Origin: Laetiporus sulphureus 93-53
Lineage: Eukaryota; Basidiomycota; Agaricomycetes; Polyporales; Laetiporaceae
Length of the DNA: 64,000 nucleotides
Direction of reading: 5' to 3'
Assembly (NCBI RefSeq): GCF_001632365.1
Contig: NW_024468589.1
Coordinates: forward strand, 1-64,000
In this document: positions 44,318 to 55,216 of the stretch, piece after piece
How positions within the stretch are numbered: position 1 is the stretch's first letter
Layout: the number at the start of each line of letters is the position of its first letter
The notes under the pieces: generated by a model
What the model was told of the DNA's origin: nothing
Database searches by the model: none
What the model saw: the letters and a program-made list of their open reading frames with translations, nothing else
Position numbers and translations under genes: made by a program

Positions 44318-44422
44318 TGTTACGTGAGTAAAAAGGTGTATATGTTTCTAATTAAAGATGAACCCTAGATATTTTTTGTCTTTAACTGCGCACACTCCCT
44401 TAACGATCTCATTCAACCGCTG

Positions 44423-45110
44423 CTATTTCCCTATCTCCTTGAAGTTGATCCTTCCTATCTCCAAGCAGCACGTGTTGATGACCTGTTTCTCGATAAAGGA
44501 ATATTGCTGAGTTCCTGTGTAGAGGTCTGCGCAGACCTTATCGAGTTCTGCAGCGAGGAATTGTACTTTCCTTTGCTTCTCCTGATCAGTTATCTCCCAA
44601 AATGCTCCGGCTAGTAGCAGCTGGAGCCTGAAGCGAGTAGCAGATACCTGCTTTCTGAGTGTTTCGATGTGGAGAGTGGGTCTGATTTTCAATGGAAGGG
44701 GATGAATGGGTCTTGTGCTGATTTTTTCGAAGTTGGGGATGGGTCGCACTGGCTGTGGGGTGACAATGGTGGGAGGAATAGCATTACTGGTTACGATTTC
44801 AGGGGGAGGCTTCGGCTTGCATCTGCCTGTAGTAAGGCAGCCGGCTCTGGGGCTTGTAGCATTCGAGCGGTGGGGTGTGACTATGAGGGCAGCAGATAAT
44901 GCCTTGCACCCTGATATGAGTGGTGTCAACTACCCTGGCTGCTGCGCGCTGCCTGTCTGTGGATGAAGTGCCTAGGGATGCTAAAGTGAGGAGCCTTCTG
45001 CACTTCTGGTTTGTCTCCTGATGCTTGTAATGAGCATATGGGTCTTCTGCCCTGATGGCCTTGCGCTTTGACACCTTGGGCTGCTCAGTGTCTTGCTGAG
45101 GCTCACACCA
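44423..45110 (-). pseudogene. Element 3 upstream reading frame before gag
   Basis: It contains SKRKAIRAEDPYAHYKHQET, RLLTLASLGTSSTDRQRAAA, DTTHIRVQGIICCPHSH, a Pro-rich stretch, then RFRLQLLLAGAFWEITDQEK and EKQVINTCCLEIGRINFKEI before a stop at 44423-44425. A frame change is needed near 44850-44930. Element 2 has the same segment (30130-30888), so this frame belonged to the ancestral element. I recognise no domain; it may be a separate leader protein or an N-terminal extension of gag. Confidence 0.5.
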
Positions 45111-45224
45111 GATAGAAGTTGGATTGAAATGTGTGCCAAAAAAGCCGTGCACTATGGCTGAAACTGCTTGTGCTGAAAATATGTGGCCGCTTGTGTTAAA
45201 CACTAAGCAGGGGTGCAAAAATTG

Positions 45225-45237
45225 TCAGATTGTTTCT
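45225..45237 (-). other. Self-complementary primer-binding site of element 3
   Basis: The minus strand reads AGAAACAATCTGA two bases after the 5' LTR. The exact complement TCAGATTGTTTCT occurs in the same LTR (minus strand, 45453 to 45441), about 30 bases downstream of TATATATAAG. All 13 positions pair. This matches the Tf1/Tf2 arrangement, in which the first bases of the RNA prime reverse transcription; it is inferred, not shown. Confidence 0.65.
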
Positions 45238-45239
45238 AA

Positions 45240-45985
45240 TGTCACAGCGACACTGGACAAGAGATCAAAAAGACTAAAAAAGGACAAGTCACATAGAACG
45301 TGCTGCCCTGATCCCCCTGATGACCCCTGAAGGTGGCTAAAGAGCCTAACACTCACTGGCTTTGCAGTAATGTGTATGGAAAGATGATTGATGTATAATA
45401 GAGCTTGTGAGCTCAGTGGTCACTACAGTAGTAGATGAGGAGAAACAATCTGAAGTTTCGTCCTCTACATGCTGGTCTTATATATACATACAGGACGGGC
45501 TGCTTACTACTGCTACTTTACCAATCCAGAACAAGATCCTGCTGACTACTACAGCATTGGTCAAGTCCAGAACAAAAGGCCGTATACTCGTGTGAGCGAA
45601 TCTATTCTAATACGTACTAGTACAGGAATGTCTCTGTGAAACAATAAGGTGAAGAGGTTCTTCCTCGTAGGATTCAAGCAATGCTATGGGGAATCCCTGG
45701 GCTTCTGTGACCTTTCCTTATTGTGATAATGGCTATTCATTGAGCTGATTGCCTAGACAATCTATATCAATTGTCCTTGTTCCCAACATGGACGCCCTTG
45801 TGTTCCCTGAAATAGACTGGTCCGACTGTGTCATCTGTAGGTCTGGACCGTAACATGTGATGTGGACTATCACCTGACCTCTACGCATCACATCTGTGGC
45901 TGAGTGACATGAGATATTGGTGAAGCACGTGATCTGTGGCATGGGTAAAGTCACATGCAGACTTTTGTGGTGAAAATCTGTGACA
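45240..45985 (-). repeat. 5' LTR of element 3 with promoter
   Basis: It has the same length as 37724-38469. Minus-strand TATATATAAGACC (about 45475-45487) is a TATA box; the RNA start is predicted near 45453. TATAC follows at 45986-45990. Confidence 0.9.
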
Positions 45986-45990
45986 TATAC

Positions 45991-46260
45991 CTATATATGA
46001 ATAGCTCCACAAAATGGACTGGCTGCTCAAGAAATTGATGTGGATGCTAGAGTTGTCAACCCAGATTACATGGGAGAACTCAAGGTCATACTGATCAACA
46101 CAACAGATTTCATATTTTCGGTCAAACCATGAGACAGGATAGCCCAGATAATCTTCAAACGTTATGCTGAAGGGCTTCCCTCCAAAACTTACTGACCATT
46201 ATGAGCAACTCAAAGGAGAAATAAAGGTTTTGGCTCCTCGGGACAATGAGCCTTGAGAGG
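45991..46260 (+). pseudogene. Element 2 dUTPase domain, C-terminal part
   Basis: It continues the domain begun at 37603: IAPQNGLAAQ (motif 2, after a TGA at 45998 where Arg is expected), VVNPDYMGELKVILIN (motif 3, with Asn in place of the catalytic Asp that element 3 keeps), DRIAQIIFKRYAEG (motif 4, with a TGA just before DRI) and KGFGSSGQ-like motif 5 in a shifted frame at about 46228-46250. Its last bases overlap GAGCCTTGAGAGGGGG, the polypurine tract before the 3' LTR. Confidence 0.65.
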
Positions 46261-46267
46261 GGGATAA

Positions 46268-46702
46268 TGTCACAGATTTTTGCCACAAAGTCTGCATGTG
46301 ACTTTACCCACACCACAGATCACGTGCTTCACCAATATCTCATGCCACCCAGCCACAGACGCATGCGTAGACATCAGGTGATAGTTCACATCACATGTTA
46401 TGGTCCAGACCCACAGATGATATGGTCGGACCTGTCTATTCCAGGATACAATAGAGGCACCCATTTGGGAACAAAGGGAATAAGGACTATTGTTAGGGAT
46501 CATCTAGGCAATCAGCTCAAGGAATAGCCGTTACCATGATAGGATGGATCGTCTCACCATTGTTACGGATGAAGACAGATCTTCTCACCTATTGTTCTAC
46601 TTACAGATGGATCTTTCTATGCATTGTTCTGTGTATAGCTTAGTTGCATAGATATGTAGATAGCCAATAGCATGTCTCATAGTAGTCAGCACCTATACAC
46701 GT
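46268..46702 (+). repeat. 3' LTR of element 2, first part
   Basis: It starts TGTCACAGATTTTTGCC right after the polypurine tract and runs to the ACGT (46699-46702) where element 4 inserted. The remainder is 59942-60181. Confidence 0.85.
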
Positions 46703-48084
46703 TAATGCATCCGTGGAGCTCCTGGCTTCGTGCTACTCCAACACTAATCTGGGGTCCACTGTGTAGGGTGTATGTGGGGGACGACTTTGGCGAGGGTTTG
46801 CTGTGAGCTGGTTTAGTGACTTGAAGCTACTGGCAATAGAGATGGGTAATGGGTTGGTAATGGACTGGGGTAGTATGCAGGTGCAGCCAACAATCGCAAG
46901 ATTGGCAAATGACGGTGTGGGCAGCCAATATCGAGCCTTGGGAAAGGAACTAGAGTTGTGTGAAAAGGAAAGGCTGTATTTGGAAGGGGCTCCAAGCGTG
47001 GGACCATCGAACTTGATTGCAAATGTGTTTTGATCGCAGCGAGGTGGAGCGGAGCTGACCGTATATGAGATGCTGATCGGAGGATGGCGGGGAAGCTCGG
47101 TTAAGTCCGATGTGCGAAGATCCTTGGGCCAACTACTATATTTGGGATGAAACCCATGGTCTAAGGCTAGAAATGGCCTGGAGCTGATCGGAAGTGCGAT
47201 ATTGTCACAAGAAGGCAGGTCGGACCTGATCGTATATGCATTTCTGATCGGAGGGTGTCGGAGCGCTGGTGTCTAAGCCAATGAGAGCGAGGCCTCAGAC
47301 AGGTTCTGAGGAGTCCTGGAAACATAGGGCTGAAAGGGGTAACTGAGTGATGTAGCATGGGAGTGTGTTGGAATATCTTCGGTTGCTAGGTGGGCTGGGC
47401 CTGATGATGTAATGATGATGAAGTGTGCTGTGATTGGTGCTGGGACTTAGCTGAAACTGTGAGAATGTGCCTAGTGACCATAGCTAAGGCAATAGAAAAG
47501 AGCTGATGGCCAAGAGACGAAGTGCTAAGATGTACGCTGTGGGCTAGGAGACTCGAGCTCCTCCCAATTTGATTGTTTTGGTATGTACATGTGGTAGGCT
47601 TATATACCGCCCTAGCAGGCCACCGCCGAGAGTTTGCCTGCTTGGGTGATTAAACTAGGTATGGTAAAAGAAAGACTGAAACGAGTAAGATATTAGCTGA
47701 AACTTGCAACATAATTGTATTCCTGTTTGAGATACCGGACCAGACCGTTAACACGTATCAAAACACGTTTCACCCATGCTGACTTGGCTGGGCAGTCTTC
47801 ACGCATCTTCGCCATGATGGCGGTCCTTTGCCCCAGTCTTCTGGGTGCCTACTGCCTGATGCCATTGCTACCGCTAAGTCCACTGAGCCTTCTTGCGTTC
47901 AGAAGTGTCGGCATAGCTTTAGGATGGCCGAGCCTTCCCACGATGCTTTATTTCCGCTGCCTCGTGGTGAATGACTTCCACGGTGGCAATAGCATGGACT
48001 GGCTCGTCACCTTGCCGGCCTAACTTTGCCAAAATCAGGGTCATTCTCGTGCTTCTGTCGGTTAGCCACTCTCGCCATGCATCA
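46703..48084 (-). repeat. 3' LTR of element 4
   Basis: Plus-strand start TAATGCATCC (expected TGATGC..) and end CCATGCATCA. Against 58556-59937 nearly all differences seen by eye are transitions, many at CpG/TpG/CpA. Confidence 0.85.
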
Positions 48085-48098
48085 CCTCCTTCCCACTA
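48085..48098 (-). other. Polypurine tract of element 4
   Basis: The minus strand reads ATAGTGGGAAGGAGG up to the LTR. This fixes the orientation of the element and shows that the antisense cassette lies inside it, between pol and the 3' LTR. Confidence 0.65.
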
Positions 48099-48181
48099 TC
48101 CTTGAACCATCCTCGGTCCCCACCAAGACTTAAATTTCCGCAGCTTGCCCTTGCCTCCGCCAGTTCCTTTGCTTTTCCACC

Positions 48182-49633
48182 ATGTCGCTCATCCCCCCTC
48201 CTCGCCTTCTTGGTCCGTTCGTATCCGTCGCCGACACATCTGCCCTTGGTGATACTGTGCTGCGATGCATCTGTCAACTTGATGCATTAGCTGTCCATCC
48301 TCCACGTGCTGAGGCCCCCTTTGCCGAGTGGGAGGCCTGGTGCCACGAGTTAGCTGGGTCCTATGTGCATCGCTATGTCATTGCTTTCCTTTTGCCTTAC
48401 TAATCTGAGTAATGGGTAGGCAATGCTGGGCAGCCTTCGTATGCCCGCAATCCGAGATGTCTGGCTTTCTGTGCTGGATTGGGTAGGGGTGACTGCCAAT
48501 CCTGCCTGGTCCACACTTTGGGGTGACTTCATTCCGGCTGGCTTCCTATTCACCTCACTTGGTGTTCGCTCTACTGCCGGCACCATGCTGTCGCTTCCAC
48601 AGGCTCACTCGCGCTTCGAGGACATTATCAACGTGATCCTTGCTGGTACTCTTACCTGCAAGAAGGCGCAGGTGCAGGTGGCTAGCCAGCTGCTGACCTT
48701 TACCGCAAACTGCACTATTGTTGACTGTCGTGACCCATCATTTCTTGGCTTCACCCATCCGCTCCTTGTTGGCTGGGACGCGGCTTTGTCTGCATTAACC
48801 GCATCGCTTTTCATGCCTTTTCCTGTTGCTCTTCCCTCTCTAGCCGCCACTGCTCCGAGCATTCCTGTGGAGAAGACCCACATTGCCGACACCCCAATGC
48901 AAGAAGACTTTAACCTAATTAAGGTGTCGCGGGACCAGGTTGAGAGCGAGCGTGAGTTCAACACTACTGTTGAGGGGGTGAAGTCTGCCAAGGAGGCGCG
49001 AGGCCTTAAATGTCCCTCGGAGGAGTCCATGCCTGGACCTTCCCCTCGTGTGTGCGTGGAAGGGGCTCAAGCCTTCCTCGACTACCTCGATAACATAGGC
49101 GGAATGTCCATCTGGCAGTATTACGCACAGTTTGGCAAACTGTGGGGTATCACTCATATGAGTAGTTCGACCTTTGCCGTGCTGGTCCGCTGCTGACTCG
49201 CTCTAGTGTACGTCGTGCAAGGATGAGAGTTCCTGCATCGTGATGCCTCCTGGCAAGGCTTGTCTGTGCTGCTGTATGAGCAAAAAGGGGTGTTCATTGA
49301 ATACGAACATGGGCGTGGGGCTTCCTGCGGTGCTTTGCCAGTTTGGTACATTATTATCGACACGACGCTTGCACTGGCTGACTTTCTTTCACAGTTGACC
49401 TGCACACCATGCTAACCACGATCCAAGGTGGCTTCAACACGTCCGCTATTCCTCCCGCTGCCCTTGGAGAGATTGCAGATCGTGAACGCATCCGGCTTGC
49501 ATGTGACATGCAGCTGACCTATGCCTGGTTCCTGGAGCCGGAGTCTTTGGCGATCAATACCAAGACCCTGGGTGGGCCCGTTGCAGCGGTGTTGTCTCCT
49601 GTCACCTCTGGTAGCACCGAACCCATCCTTTAG
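48182..49633 (+). CDS. Antisense gene A in element 4: spliced, Cys-cluster protein of unknown function
   Basis: ATG at 48182 (MSLIPPPRLLGPFVSVADTS). An intron at 48365-48419 (55 nt, CTAAT branch site, TAG) joins in frame to AMLGSLRMPAIRDVWLSVLD. A long open exon follows with a hydrophobic/Ala-rich centre and a charged segment. A cysteine cluster (CTSCKDESSCIVMPPGKAC, then CCMSKKGC; 49207-49290) resembles the CxxC..C..PGK.C..C...K..C clusters of Agaricomycete hypothetical proteins. A 49-nt intron (49346-49394, GTACAT..CTGAC..CAG) joins in frame to the last exon, DLHTMLTTIQGG to STEPIL. A frame change between 49150 and 49206 is unresolved: a frameshift or an unseen intron. It is transcribed opposite to the element's gag-pol. 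Function unknown; nucleic-acid or zinc binding is only suggested. Confidence 0.6.
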
Positions 49634-49950
49634 CTCTGCCGTAGCCCTGCCATAGTGGCGCGAGTTGGCCGTATGCCAAAATGGCGTTTGTACTGGTAGC
49701 TAGTTGTCCTTTTATTGCCTGCTTGTCTGTCATTGGCCTTGTACAAATATATCGTGTTACTGCCATGTCTCTTGCATATAGAGGCCTGAATGTGCCTTGC
49801 CCAATTGGCTAGACCATGCCGTGGTCAACCCTTCCTGAATGACTTATTCTTTGCGTGATCCTCTTGCCATTTCGAACTCCGCTACTCAGCCTGCATAACT
49901 GGGTGTGGATTGGCATGCCCGTCCTTCACCTCATTCGCCTTTCATCCATC

Positions 49951-51969
49951 ATGACCACCCCTTCTCCTCTGAGTCCTCCAACAGCTGCTCCGTCACCTGT
50001 TGCTGTCGATACCCCCACGTTGGATTCCTCTATGACTGTTACTTCCGATCCTGCACTTGTGGCACCTTCGAAGACCATCGTGGCCCCCAAAGTTCCTCCC
50101 TTAGAGACTTTGGCCAGTGCCCTCTTTGACCGTATTCAAGACCTTTGCAGTAGCCATTCATTCAATGCTGCCGCTCGTGACACAGCAGGCCAGCAGTTGC
50201 TGGGTTCAATGGTACACCCTTCCTTTCTGTCACCTGCTATCCTGGCTCAGCGGAGCTGCCAGCATGTACTGCACGAGACTCCCGAAGGCCCTCTTTGCCT
50301 AGAACCCTTCCAAAAGGTCATTCAGTCAATTGCAGACCGTGTCTCTACTTCGGGCTGACTAAAGTGGGACATGGAGTTGTTGTCCGAGGGCCGCAAAGAG
50401 GCCCTGATGCAAGAGCTTGCGATGGTGCGCCTGACCGCATTTGGATTTTCCCTCATTTACTGATTCTCATTAGGTCGATTCTGAGCCCGAGGAGGCTCCG
50501 TGAAGTGCCCAATGCCAAGGACACCAGCAAGTTCATCGTTCATGAATGCCGTTTGAGGCAGATATCGTCGAGGAGATTGTCGACGGACCCCCTACTTCCC
50601 CAGAGTCTATTCCTGCAGATGACAAGATGGTTGACGCTGACGAGCCCCAGATGGATGAGTTGGAGGGTGAGAATGAGGTGGATCCTCCATCTCCGAAGCA
50701 GGTTAAACCTGGTACATCCTTCGTTATCCCCCGCCCTTTGCTATGCCTGACTTGGGTGATTATCCAGCACCTTCGATGGCCAAAACCCCTTCGTCTAAAA
50801 CTCTTGTCGACACTCACCTTCACAATGTTACCGTGGATGCCATCGACTCTTAGGGCATGATACATCTTAAGAACAGCATGCTCATCTCCCAGAACCAGGT
50901 GCTGCAGAGCTGACCCTCCTATCGCGACCGCTCCTTGTCTCCTGACTTTCTCCCTCGGTGGCGCGCACCGCAAAGCCACTGCTTGGTACTCCATTATGCC
51001 TTTCTCTGACTGGCCCAACTGATTTGCCTTCTAGTGCCTTCACTGCTTCTGCCATGTCGAAGAGCTGTTACATGACGGAGCTTGAACCCATCTGCCGCAA
51101 GTGCGTGCATTCCAAGTCGAAGTGCCATTTCTGGGCCTGAAAGGGCATTCCCAATCTGCAAGACTTGAAGGGTTGGCTGCCCCTTCATGACTTCTATGAG
51201 CTTCAGGGCTGGCCCTCGCCAGATGAGCCTTCTCCAGAGGAGCTGCATGAGAGTCGCACGGCGTTCAGAGACTACGATGAACAAATCCGTGCCCTCAACA
51301 AGCACGGCGTAGGCGTAAAAGGTGCTATGGAGGAGCAGAAGGCCTTCCGCGAGGGCCGACATGTACCTCGTTGTATTGTTCTGATGCACGGCAAGCCGCC
51401 CGTACTCGGGGAGTTACCTGCCCATGGCCAGCTCTCCTTCCTTGTTGCTGATGCGGTCGTAGCCCCGACTGTCTCCTCCTCAACTGCTGGACCTTCCGCA
51501 TCCACTAGCATTGCCTTTGGTCTTCCGGAGGTGGAGGAGGTTAAGCCCTTGACCACTAAGGCAGGTTGTGGTGTAAAGCGCTCGGGCTCTATGGAGGGTG
51601 AGCTCGATGCTCCTCCTGCTCGTCGTTCACATCGTGCTCTATATAACGCTCAGTCCAAAGCATCGTCGTCTGGTGCGTCCGTTAAGAAGGAGGTCAAGGA
51701 GGAAGTCAAGGAAGAAGTCAAGTCCGAGCTGGAAGACATCAAGCCCGCCTCATCCTCTCACTCCATGCCTGCCAGACGTGCCACTGCTACACCCTCTGGT
51801 GAGGTTCCGTTCGTCTCCGTCCCTCCAGCTCCATCCCCAACTCATGCTTCATCAGTTACGTGATCGGCAGCTGCTTCTGCCTCATCCAATTTTGTGGAAT
51901 TTGCCGGTGTCATGGTCAACCAGGACATGCTGTCTGATGCCATTGCCAACCTGTTTCGTAAGAAGTGAG
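49951..51969 (+). pseudogene. Antisense gene B in element 4: Cys-cluster and Lys/Glu-rich protein of unknown function
   Basis: It begins MTTPSPLSPPTAAPSPVAVD at 49951, a Pro/Ser/Val-rich head, then a compact region LASALFDRIQDLCSSHSFNA to VIQSIADRVSTSG (stop at 50358). An acidic segment follows in another frame (VEEIVDGPPTSPESIP, DELEGENEVDPPSP). From about 51034 one frame reads ICRKCVHSKSKCHFWA, then KGIPNLQDLKGWLPLHDFYE and a long tail with repeated KEEVKEEVKSELE, ending NLFRKK at 51969. TGA codons at 51138 and 51861 interrupt this frame and fit CGA to TGA. It converges with the end of pol (52165). Like gene A it has a CxxC..C cluster. Function unknown. Confidence 0.55.
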
Positions 51970-52164
51970 AGTGATTGCATGCTGGAGTCCATTGCGCTGT
52001 GCCTCGTGGTTACTTGCATTAGCCTGCCATGTCATTGTACAATGTAGTCTGCTTGTTCTGAATATAGTTGCTGCTCCGCATTAGTGTGCCCGTAAATCCT
52101 TTAAGAAAATGAGATGAGAGTGATCTGTAACAATATTCACAGTGGCCGATACACAAGAGCATGG

Positions 52165-55100
52165 CCAATTAGTCCTCTTCTTCCTCTTCTGACCCTTGCC
52201 CTGCTAAATCCTTACTTTCCCCTTCTCCAGGCTCTTCTTCTTCTTCCTCCAGGTTCCCGGATTCTTCTGCTTCTTTCATCTCATCTAGCCACTTCTGAGA
52301 GACATCCAATACTTCTTCTGGTACCGATATCTGCTTGCGCGCAATGAATGGTATTACTCAGAAGGCTGCCACTGGCCTGTCCAAGACTGCTCCATCGAGT
52401 TCTGCTAGTACGTAAGCCCCACCTCAGTTGCGTAGAATTACCACATAGGGTCCAATGTATCTGGGCCGCATCTTGCAATTGAGAGATTTCTCAATTTTCA
52501 TGTGTCGGACCAGTACCAAGTCTCTGCGGCTAAAGTCGAAATCGCAGATCTTTGCGGAATGGTCCCTTTCGAACTTTTGTGCAGCTTCCCTTCTAGCTCC
52601 GTAGACGGCGTTATGAATCTTCTCTACTTGCTCTCGACGCTTCTGTAAGGCTTCAGCCCATCGCGCGATCAGCTCCGTGGTAGATATCATCGAAGTTGGT
52701 GGTGGTAGGAGGTAAGTGGCTTCAACTATGTCCATTGGTAGGATTGGCTGCATTCCTGTGACTGCAAAGTACGGCGAGCACCCCATGCGACGCCTTGTAG
52801 TAATTCTTTCGGACCAAAATACAGAGTGCACTACTTGGCTCCAGCAGTGTTCTTTGCCATCTGCAGCCTTAAACAGGCCTTGTCATACATCAAAGTGAGG
52901 CCTTTCAACTATTCCATTGGCTCGTGAGTTGTAACCGCTGATCTGAATGTGATTGACGTGGTACTTTTTGGATAGATGAGCTGCAGCTTTGACGAAAGGT
53001 GCACCATTATCTGTCACGAGCTCCGAGAGTGCACCCCATCGACAAAGTATGTCCTCGAAGATCCAGTCTGCCAGGGCCTTAGCTAATGCATGTGAAATTC
53101 TGGGTAGTGCATAAGAGAACAACGCCCTTGTACAATGTACTTGAACCTGTTGCTGGACGACATGTGCATTGTGTCGATGTAAATTTTGGCAAATACTGAT
53201 GCCGGACTCATGACGATTGGCGAAATCGAAATCTGCCATACTTGTCTTTGCTGGCAGAGCAGGCAGCTATGCACAAACCATGCTATGTCTGCTCCAATAT
53301 CCGGCCACCAAAATCATTCTCGGACCAGAGCCTTGGTCGCAAAGATTCCTCAGTGCCCTAAGTCATCATGCGAGGCTTGCAAGATGGCCATTTGCTGCTC
53401 TGGCCATACGACGACCCTATGCACCCCTTGTGAATCCTTTCGCCATAACTTGCATTCTCGAATAAAGAAATGTACCGCATAGCGTACGACCTTCTCGTAT
53501 TCTTTGTCTGTCCAACTGGCAGGTCTTTGCATATCTCCCAGCCCTTGGTAGACATGTTTGACTAGTAGGTCTGACTTCGTGGCTCATTCAGATCGTGGAA
53601 CATTACTATAGCCATCCGATGGGCTCGAATCTGTGGTGGGTATAGCCGGGTCGGAGCTGGTCTGAACTTGTGTGGAAGACACAAAAATCAGCCATAAAGT
53701 GCTGCGTATATCCTCCCCACTAAAATACTGACTATCCCCAGTCAGAAGTGTGTGCGTGAGTGGATGAGAGGAACTGAGTAAGACGCAGTGCATAAAACCG
53801 TGAAGTCGGTCGATCCAGTCTTTGAAGCCATCATCGTCCTCAGTAGGCGGCAAATCATCGGGCTGGACTGACCTCCGAGATAAGCCATCTGGACCATGTT
53901 TAATGCTGGGGATGTGGACCAGCTTAAAGTGGAACAGTAGAATGGACATGATCCACCTGTTAATGCTTGCGCTGGGGGCGAGATCTGGGTTTTGAAGCAT
54001 TCCCTTGATGTATCTGGCATCAACTTCGATGATGAGGTTTCGGACACCAATCAGATACATCTTCAGAGCATGCAGCATGCGATACAGTCCATAAAGCTCA
54101 AGCTTGGGTTGAGAGAATCGACCTTCGTGAGCATTAAGCGTGATAGACCCAAAGCGATTGTAGTAGCGCTTCTTTGGGTCTTCCTCTGAGCATTGGCACA
54201 ATTGGTACCCAACCGCTATCATGGACATGTCAACGGCTAAAATAACTGGTGCATCCGAGGAGCAGTTGATTGCTCACAACGCAGGAGACTGCAAGAGAGC
54301 CTCTTTGAGATCTGCCATGGCCTGGAGTTGATCCTGGCCAAACTCGAATGGTACACCTTTTCACATAAGTTGGACCAGCACATGCGCACATTTGGCAAAG
54401 TTCTTAATAAAGATCCTTGCCACACCAATAGTGCCTAGAAATGCTCGGACTTCTGATAGGTCTTTGCAAGGTCCCCAATTGCACACCGCTGCAACACATG
54501 ATTCATCTGGGAGTCGTCCTTCTGGTGTGCATCGGTGGCCAACAACCATAATCTCCGGGCTGCACAGCGCTAACTTTGTCCCCGAGAATGTGCCGCCCAC
54601 GTACTCCATGTGTTGTACTATGCAGTTGAGGTTCTGAAAATGCTCCCAGATGAATCTGCGTATGCCGGAGTTCTCTGGAATTGTCTCGAACATCCCATCT
54701 GACTGCTTGTACTGCGAGGCTGGCCCCTTGACTGGCACATCATCGATGTAGGGCACAGTAAACTCTGGGATCTCTGATTGAAGAATGTACGTGATGTCAT
54801 CATGAAAGATTGGAACTGAGTTCGTCCAGCCCATTGGCAAGGTTATAAGTCGGAGTGCGCCGAAGGGGGTCTGAAATGTTGTGAGGTCTTGGGAGGATTC
54901 TGCAATTAGCCGTTCATCATAGCCGATGTATAAATCCAGCATTGCCCCACATGCGCATCCTCTGAATTGTTCGGTGAGGTGCTCTGGGGTTGGGGTAACT
55001 CCGAATTGTTATGGCATTAAGTGGTTCTAGGCTGTGGACCAAATGCAAGGATTTGTCATCCTTCTTGACCACACAGAACCAGCGTGATCTGTACGAGCTG

Positions 55101-55216
55101 TTTGAGGGCTCGTAGACTCCTGCGTCTATCTTCCGTCTGATCACCGCACAAAGTTCTCGATAAATTCCTGGGGGTATTGGAATGTTGCACTGAACCCAGG
55201 GCTTGTGTGGAACCAC
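52165..55216 (-). pseudogene. Element 4 reverse transcriptase, RNase H and integrase
   Basis: RT: VYEPSNSSYRSRWFCVVKKD, FQTPFGALRLITLPMGWTNS, PYIDDVPVKGP (YIDD box at about 54750), VAAVCNWGPCKDLSEVRAFL. RNase H: QPKLELYGLYRMLHALKMYL (Glu), LIIEVDARYIKGML (Asp), LVHIPSIKHGPDGLSRR (final Asp). Integrase: a zinc-binding remnant with LLCQQRQVWQIS, core IYIDTMHM, LVTDNGAPFVKAAAHLSK, NSRANGIVERPHFDV, then a GPY-type end RPRYIGPYVVILRN. After a stop, an AYVLAELDGAVLDRPVAAF tail and an acidic Glu-rich terminus end near 52165. Several stops are present. Confidence 0.75.

Larger units (their letters stand above)
37724..45985 (-). mobile_element. Element 3: near-complete Ty3/gypsy chromovirus with dUTPase
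   Basis: Two 746-bp LTRs (37724-38469 and 45240-45985) are flanked by TATAC at 37719-37723 and 45986-45990. The internal part carries, in the minus direction: self-complementary primer site, upstream frame, gag, protease, RT/RNase H, integrase, chromodomain, dUTPase, polypurine tract. It belongs to the same family as element 2, into whose dUTPase region it inserted, in opposite orientation. It is the best-preserved member but has frame breaks in gag and RNase H, stops in integrase and dUTPase, and an Asn for the first integrase Asp. Confidence 0.9.

Noticed and set aside
29321..46702. A CRISPR-like array from the repeated TGTCACAG and GAACAAGG blocks
   Set aside because: The repeats are hundreds of bases long and lie at LTR positions with target duplications; there is no regular short repeat-spacer pattern.
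46803..47033. A protein encoded in the element 4 LTR
   Set aside because: The frame also occurs in the other LTR but changes there without a codon pattern; it is ordinary LTR sequence.
51680..51740. A special repeat domain (KEEVKEEVKSELE)
   Set aside because: It is a short low-complexity Lys/Glu run; SUMO-like or coiled-coil roles cannot be claimed from it.
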